Below, piece by piece: positions 38,462-47,383 of a DNA stretch of 64,000 nucleotides; within the stretch, counting starts at the first letter, position 1; each line of letters opens with the position of its first letter. The notes under the pieces are model-generated. The model was not told where the DNA came from, searched no databases, and saw only the letters and a program-made list of their open reading frames with translations. Both the position numbers and the translations under genes were made by a program. This DNA is from Marivibrio sp040218065. GTDB taxonomy: Bacteria > Pseudomonadota > Alphaproteobacteria > UBA8366 > Aestuariispiraceae. The stretch is from positions 124,001-188,000 of the forward strand of contig NZ_JAVJQE010000013.1 in NCBI RefSeq assembly GCF_040218065.1, given 5' to 3'.

Positions 38462-38837
38462 CCGACGGGTCTTTAACGCCCGACGCGGCCTTCTCGCCGC
38501 GCTGCTCGCCGCGCCCGTCCTCGCCCTGCCCGTACTGGCGTTGATCGGGGCGGCGCCGGCGGCCGCCTCGCCCCTCGACGGCCCGCGCGACGCCGGCGTC
38601 GTGGGCGAACGCTATGACGGCCTGGCCGTGGTTCGCGACGAAGGCCGGGCCGACGCGCAGGTCCGCGGCCTCGTCGCCGACATCAACCGCCAGCGCCGCG
38701 CCTATTACGAAGAACAGGCGGCGGCCCAGAACGCGCCCGTCCCGGCGATCGCCGCGATCTACGCCGAGACGATCTTCGAAAAGGCGCCGTCCGGTTGGTG
38801 GTTTCTGCGCCAGGACGGGCGCTGGGTTCAAAAATAG
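38436..38837 (+). CDS. ydbL: YdbL-family (DUF1318) periplasmic protein
   Basis: The 133-residue protein has a signal peptide (hydrophobic stretch to about residue 45) and a mature DUF1318 domain. The domain shows GVVGERYDGLAVVRD, VADINRQRRAYYEEQAA and FEKAPSGWWFLRQDGRW near the end. YdbL modulates the YdbH-YnbE complex in E. coli. It completes the ydbH-ynbE-ydbL set and overlaps ynbE in another frame. Confidence 0.92.
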   Translation: MSKPSRFSSRRVFNARRGLLAALLAAPVLALPVLALIGAAPAAASPLDGPRDAGVVGERYDGLAVVRDEGRADAQVRGLVADINRQRRAYYEEQAAAQNAPVPAIAAIYAETIFEKAPSGWWFLRQDGRWVQK

Positions 38838-38946
38838 GCCCTCGTCCGCCGCGCGTCGCCCTGGTTGAGCGCCGGCCCCCGTAGGCTATATCGTGCCGGA
38901 CGGTTCGCCCCCTCGAGATCCAAGAAACCGCGCACGAGGAAACCCC

Positions 38947-39861
38947 ATGCCCCCCATCCCGAAAGACGTCGACGCGACGGAAGCCCTGTTGCGCGACGGA
39001 CGCTACGTCGCCGACCGATCGCTCGCGACCGCGCTGCACCTTGCGCTCGCCATGGGCCGGCCCTTGTTTTTGGAAGGCGAGGCCGGCGTCGGCAAAACGG
39101 AAATCGCCAAGGTCCTCTCGATTACCCTGGAGCGCCCGCTGATCCGTCTGCAGTGTTATGAGGGCCTCGACGTCTCCTCCGCCGTCTATGAGTGGAACTA
39201 TCCCCGCCAAATGGTGGAGATCCGGCTGGCCGAAGCCGCTGGCGACCGGGGCCGGGAGCAGTTGGAAAGCGACCTCTTCTCCGAGCGCTTCCTGATCAAG
39301 CGCCCGATCCTGACGGCGCTGGAGTCGACCGGCGGCGCGGCGCCGATCCTGCTGATCGACGAGTTGGATCGCACGGACGAGCCGTTCGAGGCCTTCTTGC
39401 TGGAGGTGCTCTCCGACTTCCAGGTAACGGTGCCGGAATTGGGGACGATCAAGGCGCAGGAGCCGCCGATCGTCATCCTGACCTCCAACCGCACGCGTGA
39501 GATCCACGACGCCATCAAGCGGCGCTGCTTCTACTATTGGGTCGACTATCCCAACGCCGAACGGGAGCTGGAAATCCTGCGGGTGAAGGCGCCCAACGCG
39601 CCGGAGGAGCTTTCCCGCCAAATCGTCGCCTTCGTGCAGAAGATCCGCACGCTCGACCTGTTCAAGCTGCCGGGCGTCGCGGAGACCATCGATTGGGCGC
39701 AGGCGCTGACGCAATTGGACCGTCTGGCGCTCGACCCGGACACGATCAACGACACGTTGGGCGCGTTGCTGAAGTATCAGGACGACATTCAGAAACTCCA
39801 AGGCTCGGAGGCCGCCAAAATCCTGGACGAGGTGAAGCGCGACCTGGCCGGCGCCGCCTGA
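38947..39861 (+). CDS. coxD: MoxR-type AAA+ ATPase (CoxD-like)
   Basis: The 304-residue protein has Walker A GEAGVGKTE (Lys50), Walker B ILLIDELDRTDEPFE and sensor motifs (ILTSNRTREIHDAIKRRC). CoxD-type MoxR ATPases remodel CO-dehydrogenase-type enzymes and insert the sulfur or copper at the molybdenum site. It works with the vWA protein encoded next (CoxE-like), 20 bases later. Its position after the ydbHEL triad rather than directly after coxM is unusual. Confidence 0.92.
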   Translation: MPPIPKDVDATEALLRDGRYVADRSLATALHLALAMGRPLFLEGEAGVGKTEIAKVLSITLERPLIRLQCYEGLDVSSAVYEWNYPRQMVEIRLAEAAGDRGREQLESDLFSERFLIKRPILTALESTGGAAPILLIDELDRTDEPFEAFLLEVLSDFQVTVPELGTIKAQEPPIVILTSNRTREIHDAIKRRCFYYWVDYPNAERELEILRVKAPNAPEELSRQIVAFVQKIRTLDLFKLPGVAETIDWAQALTQLDRLALDPDTINDTLGALLKYQDDIQKLQGSEAAKILDEVKRDLAGAA

Positions 39862-39881
39862 GCGAGCGAGAGCCTGTTCCA

Positions 39882-41147
39882 ATGGCCGAGAAAGCCGAGG
39901 CCCCCGCGCCCAACCTGATCCTGGCCGAAGCCGACGGCGGCCGGCTGGCCGAGAACATCATGCATTTCGGCCGCGTGCTGCGCGCCGCCGGCCTACCGGT
40001 CGGCCCGGGCAAGGTGTTGGATGCGATCGACGCGGTCGCGACCGTGGGCGTCGACAGCCGCAAGGATTTCTATTGGACGCTTCATGCGGTCTTCGTGAAC
40101 AAGCGCGACCAGCGTCTGATCTTCGACCAGGCCTTCCACTTCTTCTGGCGCAACCCCAACCTTCTGGAGCGCATGATGGGCATGATGCTGCCCGCCATGC
40201 GCGGCGAGGAGGCGGAAGAGGACAAGCCTGAAATGGCCGCGCGGCTTGCGGAGGCCCTTGCCGGTCAGAACGATCAGGACGGCGCGCAGGCGCAGGACGA
40301 GGACGAGGAGGAGGTCGAGTTCGACGCCGCGCTCTCCGTCTCCGCTCAGGAGGTCTTGGCGGAGAAGGATTTTGAAAAGATGACGACGGCGGAGCTCGAT
40401 CAGGCCCGCCAAGCGATCAAGCGCATGCGCCTGCCGATCAAGCCGGTGAAGACCCGCCGCTTCCGCGCCGACCCGAACGGGCGGCGCGCCGATTTGCGCG
40501 CCACCTTGCGCGCGTCCGCCCGGCAGGGCGGCGACATGATCCACCTGAAGCGCCGCAGCCGAAAGCGTGAGAACCCGCCCCTGGTGGTCTTATGCGACAT
40601 CTCCGGCTCGATGGATCGCTACGCGCGGATGATCCTGCATTTCCTGCACGCGCTGACGAACGATCGCGACCGGGTTCACAGCTTTCTGTTCGGCACGCGG
40701 CTCACCAACATCACGCGCCATCTGCGCGCGCGCGACCCGGATCAGGCGATCGACAAGGTCGCGGCCACAGTTGAAGATTGGGCCGGCGGCACGCGCATCG
40801 GCGAGACGCTGCACCGTTTCAACGCCGACTGGTCGCGCCGGGTGCTGAGCCAGGGGCCGGTGGTGCTGCTGATCACCGACGGGCTCGACCGTGACGGGGC
40901 GGTGGGCCTCGAGAAGGAGATTGAGCGGCTGCACAAAAGCTGCCGCCGCCTTATCTGGCTCAATCCGCTGCTGCGCTACGACGGATACGCGCCCAAGACC
41001 GCCGGCGCCCGCGCGATGATTCCGCATGTCGACGAGTTCCGCCCGGTGCACAATCTGGACAGTCTGGCCAAGCTGGCGGAGACTCTGAGCGCCAGCGACA
41101 TGGCCGCCAAGGCCGAGATGGCGCGGTGGCGGGAACTAGCGGCGTGA
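39882..41147 (+). CDS. coxE: vWA-domain protein, CoxE-like
   Basis: The 421-residue protein has a von Willebrand A domain in its C-terminal half. The MIDAS motif DISGSM has Asp239, Ser241 and Ser243, and VLLITDGLDRDG follows. The N-terminal half (LRAAGLPVGPGKVLDAIDAV, AFHFFWRNPNLLERMM) is the CoxE-type region. MoxR-vWA pairs act as metal-cofactor insertion chaperones. It follows coxD by 20 bases in the same direction and is itself followed 61 bases later by the XdhC-type genes. Confidence 0.92.
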   Translation: MAEKAEAPAPNLILAEADGGRLAENIMHFGRVLRAAGLPVGPGKVLDAIDAVATVGVDSRKDFYWTLHAVFVNKRDQRLIFDQAFHFFWRNPNLLERMMGMMLPAMRGEEAEEDKPEMAARLAEALAGQNDQDGAQAQDEDEEEVEFDAALSVSAQEVLAEKDFEKMTTAELDQARQAIKRMRLPIKPVKTRRFRADPNGRRADLRATLRASARQGGDMIHLKRRSRKRENPPLVVLCDISGSMDRYARMILHFLHALTNDRDRVHSFLFGTRLTNITRHLRARDPDQAIDKVAATVEDWAGGTRIGETLHRFNADWSRRVLSQGPVVLLITDGLDRDGAVGLEKEIERLHKSCRRLIWLNPLLRYDGYAPKTAGARAMIPHVDEFRPVHNLDSLAKLAETLSASDMAAKAEMARWRELAA

Positions 41148-41208
41148 GCCCTGTTTTCTCTCTCCTTCAGAAGAGACCGGGGCCATCTTCAGACGAGGAC
41201 GCGAGGCG

Positions 41209-41532
41209 ATGATCACCGACGATGACATTCTCCGCCAAGCCGCCCGCTGGGCCGATGCGGGCAAGAAAGTGGCGCTCGCCACCGTGGTGCAGACCTGGGG
41301 CTCCTCGCCCCGGCCCGTGGGCAGCCAGCTTGTGGTGAACGAGGACGCCGCCTTCGAAGGCTCCGTCTCCGGCGGCTGCATCGAAGGCGCGGTCGTGACC
41401 GAAGCGCTGGACGTCATGGAGACGGGCGACCCGAAGTTGATGGAGTTCGGCGTCTCCGACGCGATGGCGTGGGAGGTGGGCCTCGCCTGCGGCGGCGAGG
41501 TGAAGGTCTATGTGGAGAGACTTGAGCCATGA
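41209..41532 (+). CDS. XdhC/CoxI N-terminal domain protein
   Basis: This 107-residue protein contains only the first half of XdhC/CoxF: KVALATVVQTWGSSPRPVGS followed by GSVSGGCIEGAVV. XdhC proteins bind sulfurated molybdenum cofactor and deliver it to the apo-hydroxylase. In this locus the family is split into two genes overlapping by four bases, an arrangement common in alphaproteobacterial cox clusters. Confidence 0.9.
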   Translation: MITDDDILRQAARWADAGKKVALATVVQTWGSSPRPVGSQLVVNEDAAFEGSVSGGCIEGAVVTEALDVMETGDPKLMEFGVSDAMAWEVGLACGGEVKVYVERLEP

Positions 41533-42236
41533 AGCGCCAGCTGCTGGACGCCCTCAACCGCGCGCGCGACGAAAAGCGCAGCACCGCCCTGATTACCCGC
41601 CTGGACGACGGCGATCAGGCGTTGCTGGTCGACGGCGAGATCGCCGACGGCGGCCTGATCGCGCCCGCCGACGTGCTGGACGCCGCCGAGGCCGCGCTCC
41701 GCGTTGACAAGGGCCGCACGGTCGACGCCGGCGACGGCCGCTCCTACTTCGTCCAAATCTTCAACCCGCCGCTTCGGCTCTTGTGCGTCGGCGCGGTGCA
41801 CATCGCCCAGGCGCTGGCCCCGATCGCCGACGCCGCAGGCTATGACGTGACGATCGTCGACCCGCGCGGCGCCTGGGGCAGCGAAGAGCGTTTTCCCGGC
41901 GTCGCCGTCGACGACCGGTGGCCGGACGAGGCGCTGGAGGCGCTCGCCCCAGACCGACGGACGGCGATCTGCGCGCTCACGCACGACCCCAAGCTGGACG
42001 ATCCGGCGCTGGTGCGCGCGCTGCGCTCGGACGCCTTCTACGTCGGGGCGCTAGGCAGCAAGAAGACCCACGCCAAGCGGGTCGACCGGTTGACCGAAGC
42101 CGGCTTGACCGAGGCCGAGATCGCGCGGATCGCCGCGCCGATAGGCCTCGACATCGGGGCGGTCTCCCCCGCCGAGATCGCGATCTCCGTAATGGCGCAG
42201 ATCACGTTGGCGCTGCGCGGCGCAAAAGGGCGTTGA
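41529..42236 (+). CDS. XdhC C-terminal Rossmann domain protein
   Basis: The 235-residue protein is the second half of an XdhC-type maturation factor. It shows FNPPLRLLCVGAVHIAQALA, VTIVDPRGAWGSEERFPGV and YVGALGSKKTHAKR, ending with the conserved IGLDIGAVSPAEIAISVMAQ. It should form a complex with the N-terminal half encoded upstream. Translation is coupled by ATGA. It leads straight into the MocA-fusion gene. Confidence 0.92.
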   Translation: MKRQLLDALNRARDEKRSTALITRLDDGDQALLVDGEIADGGLIAPADVLDAAEAALRVDKGRTVDAGDGRSYFVQIFNPPLRLLCVGAVHIAQALAPIADAAGYDVTIVDPRGAWGSEERFPGVAVDDRWPDEALEALAPDRRTAICALTHDPKLDDPALVRALRSDAFYVGALGSKKTHAKRVDRLTEAGLTEAEIARIAAPIGLDIGAVSPAEIAISVMAQITLALRGAKGR

Positions 42237-42243
42237 GACGGCG

Positions 42244-43872
42244 ATGCGGTTCGGTCCCACCCCCCTCGACCAGGCTGAAGGCGCGATCCTGGCGCACAGC
42301 CAGACAGTCGGCGGGAAGCGCTTCAAGAAAGGTCGTCGCCTCTCGGCAGACGATGTGGCCGCGCTGCAGGCCGACGGCCGCACGGAGGTGACGGCCGCGC
42401 GACTGGACGCCGACGACGTCCACGAGGACGAGGCCGCCGGGCGTATCGCGCGCGCCGGCTGCGGCGCCAATCTGAGCGCGGCGGAACCCTTCACCGGCCG
42501 CGCCAATCTGATCGTGAAGTCGAGCGGCGTGCTGGTCTTCGACCGGGCGCGCCTAGACGCCGTCAATCTGATCCACGAGGCGGTGACGGTCGCGGCGCTT
42601 CCCGCTTTCGAACGGGTGCAGGCGAAACAGATGGCCGCCACCGTCAAGATCATCCCCTTCGCCGCCCCGGATTGGGCTGTCGAGGAGGCGGAGCGCTTGG
42701 CCGCCGACGGCGGTCCGCTGATGCGCGTGGCCCCGCTGGTCGAGAAGCGCGCCGCCCTGATCCAGACGCACCTGCCCGAGACCAAGGCGAGCGTCCTGGA
42801 CAAGACCGTCCCCATCATGACGCAACGGCTGCACTCGCTCGGCAGCCTGTTGGAGAGCGAGACGCGCTGCGCGCATGACATTCAGGCGCTGGCCGGCGAA
42901 CTGGACGCCGCCGCCCGGCGCGCCGACATCGTGATCGCCGTCGGCGCCTCCGCCATCGTCGACCGCGGTGACGTGATCCCGGCTGCGATCGAGGCGGCGG
43001 GCGGCTCGGTCGAACATTTCGGCATGCCGGTCGATCCGGGCAATCTGCTGCTGCTGGGTCGCCTCCATGACACGCCGGTGATCGGCGCGCCGGGCTGCGT
43101 GCGCAGCCCGAAGCCGAACGGCTTCGACTGGGTGCTGACGCGGCTGTGCGCCGACGTCCGCGTCTGCCGCGAGGACGTCATGCGGATGGGCGACGGCGGC
43201 TTGTTGAAGGAAATCCCGTCGCGCCCGCAACCGCGGGCGGACGAAAAGCCCGCCGCGGCCGAAGGTCCGAAGCGGGCGCCGAAAATCGCCGGTCTGCTGC
43301 TGGCCGCCGGACAGTCGCGCCGCATGGGCGCCGAGAACAAGCTGCTGGCCGACGTCGCCGGCAAGCCGATGGCGGCGCACGCGGCGGAGGCGCTCGCCGC
43401 CTCGTCGGTCGACGGCCTGACGATCGTCACCGGCGCGGAGCCGCAACGCCTGCGCGCCGCGATCCAGCCGTGCGAGGCCGAGTACGTGCACAATCCCGAT
43501 TACGCCGATGGATTGAGCGCCAGCCTGAAGCGCGGCGTCGCGGCGCTGCCCGACGATGTCGACGGCGTCGTCGTCTGCCTCGCCGACATGCCGGGCGTCA
43601 CGGCGACGACGATCGACCGCCTGATCTCCGCCTTCGATCCGGCCGAAGGACGCGCCATCTGCGTGCCCACCTATCGCGGCAAGCGGGGGAATCCGGTGCT
43701 GTTCGCAAGGCGCTTCTTCGCGGAAATGCAGGATCTGGCCGGCGACGCCGGCGCCAAAGTCCTGATCGGCGCGTACGAGGACTTGGCGGTCGAGGTCGAG
43801 ATGGAGGACGCCGGCGTCCTGACCGACATCGATACGCCGGACGCGCTGGCGCGCTACCGCGCGGGCGGGTGA
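42244..43872 (+). CDS. Fused MoeA-like molybdopterin-binding and MocA-like cytidylyltransferase
   Basis: The 542-residue protein joins two activities. Residues 1-340 carry a MoeA/CinA-like molybdopterin-binding domain (EPFTGRANLIVKSSGVLVF, ADIVIAVGASAIVDRGD, GMPVDPGNLLLLGRL). Residues from about 349 are a MobA/MocA nucleotidyltransferase (GLLLAAGQSRRMGAENKLL, VVCLADMPGVT, RGKRGNPVLFARR). The C-terminal half should form the cytosine-dinucleotide cofactor used by CoxL. It follows the split XdhC pair by seven bases, so cofactor making and delivery are co-expressed. Confidence 0.9.
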   Translation: MRFGPTPLDQAEGAILAHSQTVGGKRFKKGRRLSADDVAALQADGRTEVTAARLDADDVHEDEAAGRIARAGCGANLSAAEPFTGRANLIVKSSGVLVFDRARLDAVNLIHEAVTVAALPAFERVQAKQMAATVKIIPFAAPDWAVEEAERLAADGGPLMRVAPLVEKRAALIQTHLPETKASVLDKTVPIMTQRLHSLGSLLESETRCAHDIQALAGELDAAARRADIVIAVGASAIVDRGDVIPAAIEAAGGSVEHFGMPVDPGNLLLLGRLHDTPVIGAPGCVRSPKPNGFDWVLTRLCADVRVCREDVMRMGDGGLLKEIPSRPQPRADEKPAAAEGPKRAPKIAGLLLAAGQSRRMGAENKLLADVAGKPMAAHAAEALAASSVDGLTIVTGAEPQRLRAAIQPCEAEYVHNPDYADGLSASLKRGVAALPDDVDGVVVCLADMPGVTATTIDRLISAFDPAEGRAICVPTYRGKRGNPVLFARRFFAEMQDLAGDAGAKVLIGAYEDLAVEVEMEDAGVLTDIDTPDALARYRAGG

Positions 43873-43912
43873 CGGCCGCTTTCAACGGCCTGGATCAGCA
43901 GGACGCCTCCCC

Positions 43913-45115
43913 TCACCGTCCCGCCTCGGCCGACCCGTCCGTCTCGCGGCGCAAGGCGGCGAGCGTCCGAGGCCCGAGGACGCCGTCGGGCGCGAGGCCG
44001 ACAGAGCGCTGGAAATCCTTGAGCGCCGCCGTCGTCATCGGACCCAAGGCGCCGTCGACGGGCCCCGGGTCGAAGCCGGCGCCGTGCAGCGCCCATTGGA
44101 CGAAGGTGACGCTGGGCGGATCGTCGTGAACGCCGCCCGCGCTTGGTGCGGCTGCGAAGCGCTCGGCGAAGGCGAGGCCCTGCTCGCGAGCCGGGCCGTC
44201 GAGGCGCGCCGCCAGATCCGCGCGCATGGCCTCTGCGGCCTCCACCTCGTTGCGCGCCGCCAGGGTCAGCCAGCCGTAGGCCCGGGTCCAGTCGCGCGGC
44301 AGAGCCTCTCCAACAATCCTGTAAAGGCCGATCATGTATTGCGCGGTCGGCACGCCCTGGGCGGCCGCCTTGGCGTACCAGCGCGCGGCCCAGGCCGCGT
44401 TCGCCGGCCCCCCGCGCCCTTCGCTGACGGCAACCCCGGCGGCGTACTGCGCCTGCGGGTGACCCGCCTCGGCCGCGCGCTCCAGTAAGGCGAGGCCGCG
44501 CGGCGGATCGGCGCTGACGGCGCCGCCCTGCATCAGCATCAGGCCGAACTGATATTCCGCCTCGGGCACGCCGGCCGCGGCCGCCCGGTCGAACCGGCGC
44601 GCCGCCTCGATCCGGTCGCGCGGACGGCCGTAGCCGAAATAGGCGGCCCGCGCCGCCATCGCCTCCGCGCGCATATGGCCCTGGTCGGCGGCGGCCAGGA
44701 ACAGCCGGTTGGCCTCGGACAGGTTCTGCGGGACGCCGCGCCCGTCCCCGTAGGCGCGACCCAAGGCGTATTGCGCCTCGGCGTCGCCGGCCTGCGCCAA
44801 CCGCTCCAAGTCGGCGATGGCGCGGGCGCGCGCGCCGTCGCTCTGCGCGTGCGCCAAGGCGCTGGCGGCCTGCAGGCCGGGGCCTTCGGCTGCGGCTGCA
44901 GGCGCGTTGCGCCCGCCGCCGTCGTCGGACGGCTCCCGGGGTCGGGCGCCGGCGCTCGCCTCCTGATCCGCGGGCCATAAGGGAAGCGCCGCCGGGAGGC
45001 CTTCGAAGGTTCGGACGAACCGCCGATCCGCCTCCTCGAGCACGCCTTCGATCTGCGCGCAACCGACCGTCAAAACAGCCGCCGCGGCCGTGGCCGCCCA
45101 CCGCGAAACGCGCAT
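43913..45115 (-). CDS. Sel1-repeat and peptidoglycan-binding lipoprotein
   Basis: The 400-residue product has a lipobox (AAAVLTVGC) and about five Sel1-type repeats (about 95-290; AQYALGRAYGDGRGV, AEYQFGLMLMQGG, TAQYMIGLYRIVG). A C-terminal peptidoglycan-binding domain (VQWALHGAGFDPGPVDGAL, TTAALKDFQRSVGLAPDGV) follows. It is an envelope scaffold of the outer membrane or cell wall. The ATG at 45115 begins the signal peptide. It lies downstream of the csp terminator and is probably transcribed alone. Confidence 0.88.
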   Translation of the reverse strand: MRVSRWAATAAAAVLTVGCAQIEGVLEEADRRFVRTFEGLPAALPLWPADQEASAGARPREPSDDGGGRNAPAAAAEGPGLQAASALAHAQSDGARARAIADLERLAQAGDAEAQYALGRAYGDGRGVPQNLSEANRLFLAAADQGHMRAEAMAARAAYFGYGRPRDRIEAARRFDRAAAAGVPEAEYQFGLMLMQGGAVSADPPRGLALLERAAEAGHPQAQYAAGVAVSEGRGGPANAAWAARWYAKAAAQGVPTAQYMIGLYRIVGEALPRDWTRAYGWLTLAARNEVEAAEAMRADLAARLDGPAREQGLAFAERFAAAPSAGGVHDDPPSVTFVQWALHGAGFDPGPVDGALGPMTTAALKDFQRSVGLAPDGVLGPRTLAALRRETDGSAEAGR

Positions 45116-45175
45116 CGCCCCTCCCGCATCAAGTGCACCGCGTATCGCGACTTTAGCCGGATTCCGCGCAAGAAA

Positions 45176-45207
45176 AAGGCCCGCGCCGAGCATGCGGCGC
45201 GGGCCTT
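45176..45207 (-). terminator. Rho-independent terminator of the cold-shock gene
   Basis: A perfect 13-base stem (AAGGCCCGCGCCG and its complement) with a six-base loop is followed on the minus strand by TTTTTCTTG. It lies 39 bases after the csp stop and is the clearest intrinsic terminator in the window. Confidence 0.85.
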
Positions 45208-45245
45208 CCTGGTCTCTCGTCTCTCCGGGCGGAGAGAAAAGCGGC

Positions 45246-45455
45246 TTAGCCGACGACCTTCAGGTTCTCAGCGGCGTACTTGCCGTTACGGCCCTGGACG
45301 AGCTCGTACTCGACCTTCTGGCCGTCATTCAGCGAGTTGAGGCCCGCGCGCTCGACGGCGGAGATGTGAACGAACGCATCCGCGCCGCCCGCATCCGGCT
45401 GAATGAACCCATAGCCCTTGGTCGGGTTGAACCACTTAACGGTGCCAGCTTCCAT
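45246..45455 (-). CDS. cspA: Cold-shock protein, CspA family
   Basis: The 69-residue OB-fold protein has RNP1 KGYGFIQPD and RNP2 DAFVHISAV, and begins MEAGTVKWFNPTKG. It is an RNA chaperone. The ATG at 45455 was chosen because the family begins here. A leader of up to 250 bases separates it from the upstream gene, with a strong hairpin about 30 bases before the ATG. Long structured leaders are typical of cold-regulated csp genes. Confidence 0.95.
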   Translation of the reverse strand: MEAGTVKWFNPTKGYGFIQPDAGGADAFVHISAVERAGLNSLNDGQKVEYELVQGRNGKYAAENLKVVG

Positions 45456-45486
45456 AGCTTTTCGTGCCTTCTCTTCGAGTCTGTGT

Positions 45487-45513
45487 CCGCCGCGCGCAAC
45501 GCGCACGCGGCGG
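45487..45513 (-). promoter_or_regulatory. GC-rich hairpin in the csp leader
   Basis: CCGCCGCG pairs with CGCGGCGG around an inner CGC/GCG pair, about 32 bases before the csp start codon. It could expose or hide the ribosome-binding region with temperature; no direct evidence exists. Confidence 0.4.
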
Positions 45514-45705
45514 TGTCGGGACGCCTAAACCTCAGGGTCGTCCTCGATAGATCTCGACGAGTACCAGGGTGGAGCCGTTGACACGGAAACGTCGGTCGTA
45601 CAACGCGGCGCTATTTTTCGGGCCGCGACCGACGTTCGGTCCTAACGCGCCCCTTTTACGCGAGAAATCGCTGGCGCGAAAGGGAAATCTTAAGGCCCAT
45701 ATCGC

Positions 45706-46200
45706 TTATCCGAGGTGCAGGGCGAAGTCGTCCTTACCGTAATCCGCGCTGCGAACGCCCGCCTCTAAGGCGAAGAAGCAGCCCAGAATGCGGTTGACCG
45801 GCGCCGTGGAGCGATCCGGCGCCGCCGCGTCGAAGAGCGGCGCGAAACCGCACTCGATGACACGGGTCACGCGTTTGGTCGGAAGATGCACCCGCCGGCG
45901 CATGACGGCCGCTCGCCGTTCGGCGACGACCTGGTCGTAGGCCGCCGTCACCCGCGCCGAATCGCCGCCGTGCGAGACTTGACGCAGGTCGAGACCCCGC
46001 AGGTCCCGGCCGAACACGTCGCGCACCTGCGCGCCCGCCAAACGAACGATCAGCCCCCCGTCCTGGCGCACCTCGAGGAGATACAGGTTCTCCCACAGGT
46101 CCGGGGGAACAGTGAGCACGTCGAACGGCGCCGTCTGCGAGACATGCGCAAAAAAGCTCTCAAACGCCTGCGCATGCTTGAAAGAGGAGAAATCCATCAT
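45706..46200 (-). CDS. Small PAS-domain protein
   Basis: The 164-residue protein matches the stand-alone PAS type (PAS_5-like) frequent in alphaproteobacteria. It shows YLLEVRQDGGLIVRLAGAQV, RDVFGRDLRGLDLRQV and ERRAAVMRRRVHLPTKRVTR. No output domain is fused. Two adjacent ATGs (46200, 46197) are possible starts. It probably senses a ligand or partners with another regulator. It lies upstream of csp on the same strand. Confidence 0.75.
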   Translation of the reverse strand: MMDFSSFKHAQAFESFFAHVSQTAPFDVLTVPPDLWENLYLLEVRQDGGLIVRLAGAQVRDVFGRDLRGLDLRQVSHGGDSARVTAAYDQVVAERRAAVMRRRVHLPTKRVTRVIECGFAPLFDAAAPDRSTAPVNRILGCFFALEAGVRSADYGKDDFALHLG

Positions 46201-46297
46201 CGCCGCCCCCGCCCGTCGGCCCTGCACTCACGGCCGGTCCAGTACGGCACATTACCGCGCCGCCCGACGCTGTCCAGGGCGCACGAAAGGCGGCGGA

Positions 46298-46374
46298 TGG
46301 CGACCCCGGCAGGACTCGAACCTGCAACCTGACGCTTAGAAGGCGCCTGCTCTATCCGGTTGAGCTACGGGGCC
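46298..46374 (-). tRNA. tRNA-Arg (anticodon TCT)
   Basis: The minus strand folds as a full cloverleaf of 77 bases including encoded CCA. The acceptor stem GGCCCCG/CGGGGTC includes one G-U pair, the D-stem is GCTC/GAGC, and the anticodon stem is GGCGC/GCGTC with loop CTTCTAA. The T-arm is GCAGG-TTCGAGT-CCTGC. The anticodon TCT reads AGA arginine codons. Confidence 0.95.
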
Positions 46375-46407
46375 GACGCGGGCCGCCGCCCTCGCTCGCC
46401 GCGCTCC

Positions 46408-46713
46408 TCAATGCGTCCAGGGGCGCACGCGGTCATAAGCGAAATTGGCGGCGTAGGATTTGGGGCGAATCGTGCGCGCCTTCGGCTTTTCGACCGTGTA
46501 GGTGTAGCCGTGCTTCTGGGCGTAGGCGATCGCCTCTTCCTCGGAATGAAAACGCAGTTTCACCTGCTTGCGGGTGTCCCGAGAGCCGGACCAGCCCATC
46601 AGCGGATCCGGTCTGCCGCCGTCCGCGGGCTCGAACTCAAGGACCCAGTCCTTGGTTTTGGCGCGGCCCGACTGCATCGCGGTCTTGGCGGGTTTGTAGA
46701 TCCTGACTTCCAT
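46408..46713 (-). CDS. NDUFS4-type NADH dehydrogenase (complex I) accessory subunit
   Basis: The 101-residue protein carries the ETC complex I conserved region: VRIYKPAKTAMQSGRAKTKDW, LMGWSGSRDTRKQVKLRFHS, EAIAYAQKHGYTYTV, then RPKSYAANFAYDR. It is homologous to mitochondrial NDUFS4 and is a marker of alphaproteobacterial complex I. It sits away from nuo genes, downstream of tRNA-Arg, and is single. Confidence 0.94.
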   Translation of the reverse strand: MEVRIYKPAKTAMQSGRAKTKDWVLEFEPADGGRPDPLMGWSGSRDTRKQVKLRFHSEEEAIAYAQKHGYTYTVEKPKARTIRPKSYAANFAYDRVRPWTH

Positions 46714-46917
46714 GGCGCGCGACCCCTGAAGTGCCCTGAGCGAATAGCATGCGTCGTCTGTTTAGCGCGCCTTGCCGCGCCTGAAAAGACGCGCGGTTCC
46801 GTCGCACCGCCCTGTCGGGGCCTTTAAATGGGCCCTTGCTTGCGTTATGTTTCGGCTATCGAAAGACTGACGGTCGACGTTAGGGGGCGGCCGCGACGTG
46901 AAGGATGACGGACCGCC

Positions 46918-47124
46918 ATGCTTGCCGATTGCGCCAGGATCGCCGACGCGGGCGAGGACCTGATCGAAGAAGCCCTGCTCGAAGGGGCTACGCAAGAACT
47001 CAGCCGCCTCATGCAATGCGCCATTACGGACGGCTGCCAACACGCCGTCGCCTGTCGCGATCGCATCGACGGGCTGCTGCAGTTGGTCCAGCACGCCATG
47101 CGCGAGGAGACGGAAGCGCGCTGA
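46918..47124 (+). CDS. Small hypothetical protein, 68 aa
   Basis: A 68-codon frame starts at an ATG preceded by AAGGATGACGG. It encodes a helical, Cys-containing peptide (SRLMQCAITDGCQHAVACRD). Third-position GC is high, as in the neighbouring genes, which supports coding. No family was recognised. It is isolated between the complex I subunit and tRNA-Pro. The opposite-strand frame at 46762-47145 is a less likely alternative. Confidence 0.45.
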   Translation: MLADCARIADAGEDLIEEALLEGATQELSRLMQCAITDGCQHAVACRDRIDGLLQLVQHAMREETEAR

Positions 47125-47243
47125 CTCCAGCCGCTTTTCGGTCAAAATCCAGCGCCGCGGCCCGTCAGGCGCGCGGCTCGCGCCCCCGTGAGCGACTGGG
47201 GGCCCGCGTCTCCTTGACCAGAGAGTTTAGGGACGATGGAGAT

Positions 47244-47320
47244 GGTCGGGGCGGCTGGATTCGAACCAACGGCCTCCTGCTCCCAAAGCAGGCGCTCCAC
47301 CAGGCTGAGCTACGCCCCGA
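47244..47320 (-). tRNA. tRNA-Pro (anticodon TGG)
   Basis: A 77-base cloverleaf with encoded CCA: acceptor CGGGGCG/CGCCCCG, anticodon stem CCTGC/GCAGG around loop TTTGGGA, T-arm GTTGG-TTCGAAT-CCAGC and discriminator A. The anticodon TGG decodes CCA-type proline codons. Confidence 0.95.
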
Positions 47321-47383
47321 CTGAGGCGAAGCATTAGCGAGGCCGGGGGCGGCGATCAACCGGAATGGCGCCGACGCGGCCCC

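Noticed and set aside
46762..47145. Minus-strand 127-codon frame between the complex I subunit and tRNA-Pro
   Set aside because: It lacks a convincing start site and domain; the plus-strand 68-codon frame has the better ribosome-binding site and codon pattern, though that too is uncertain.
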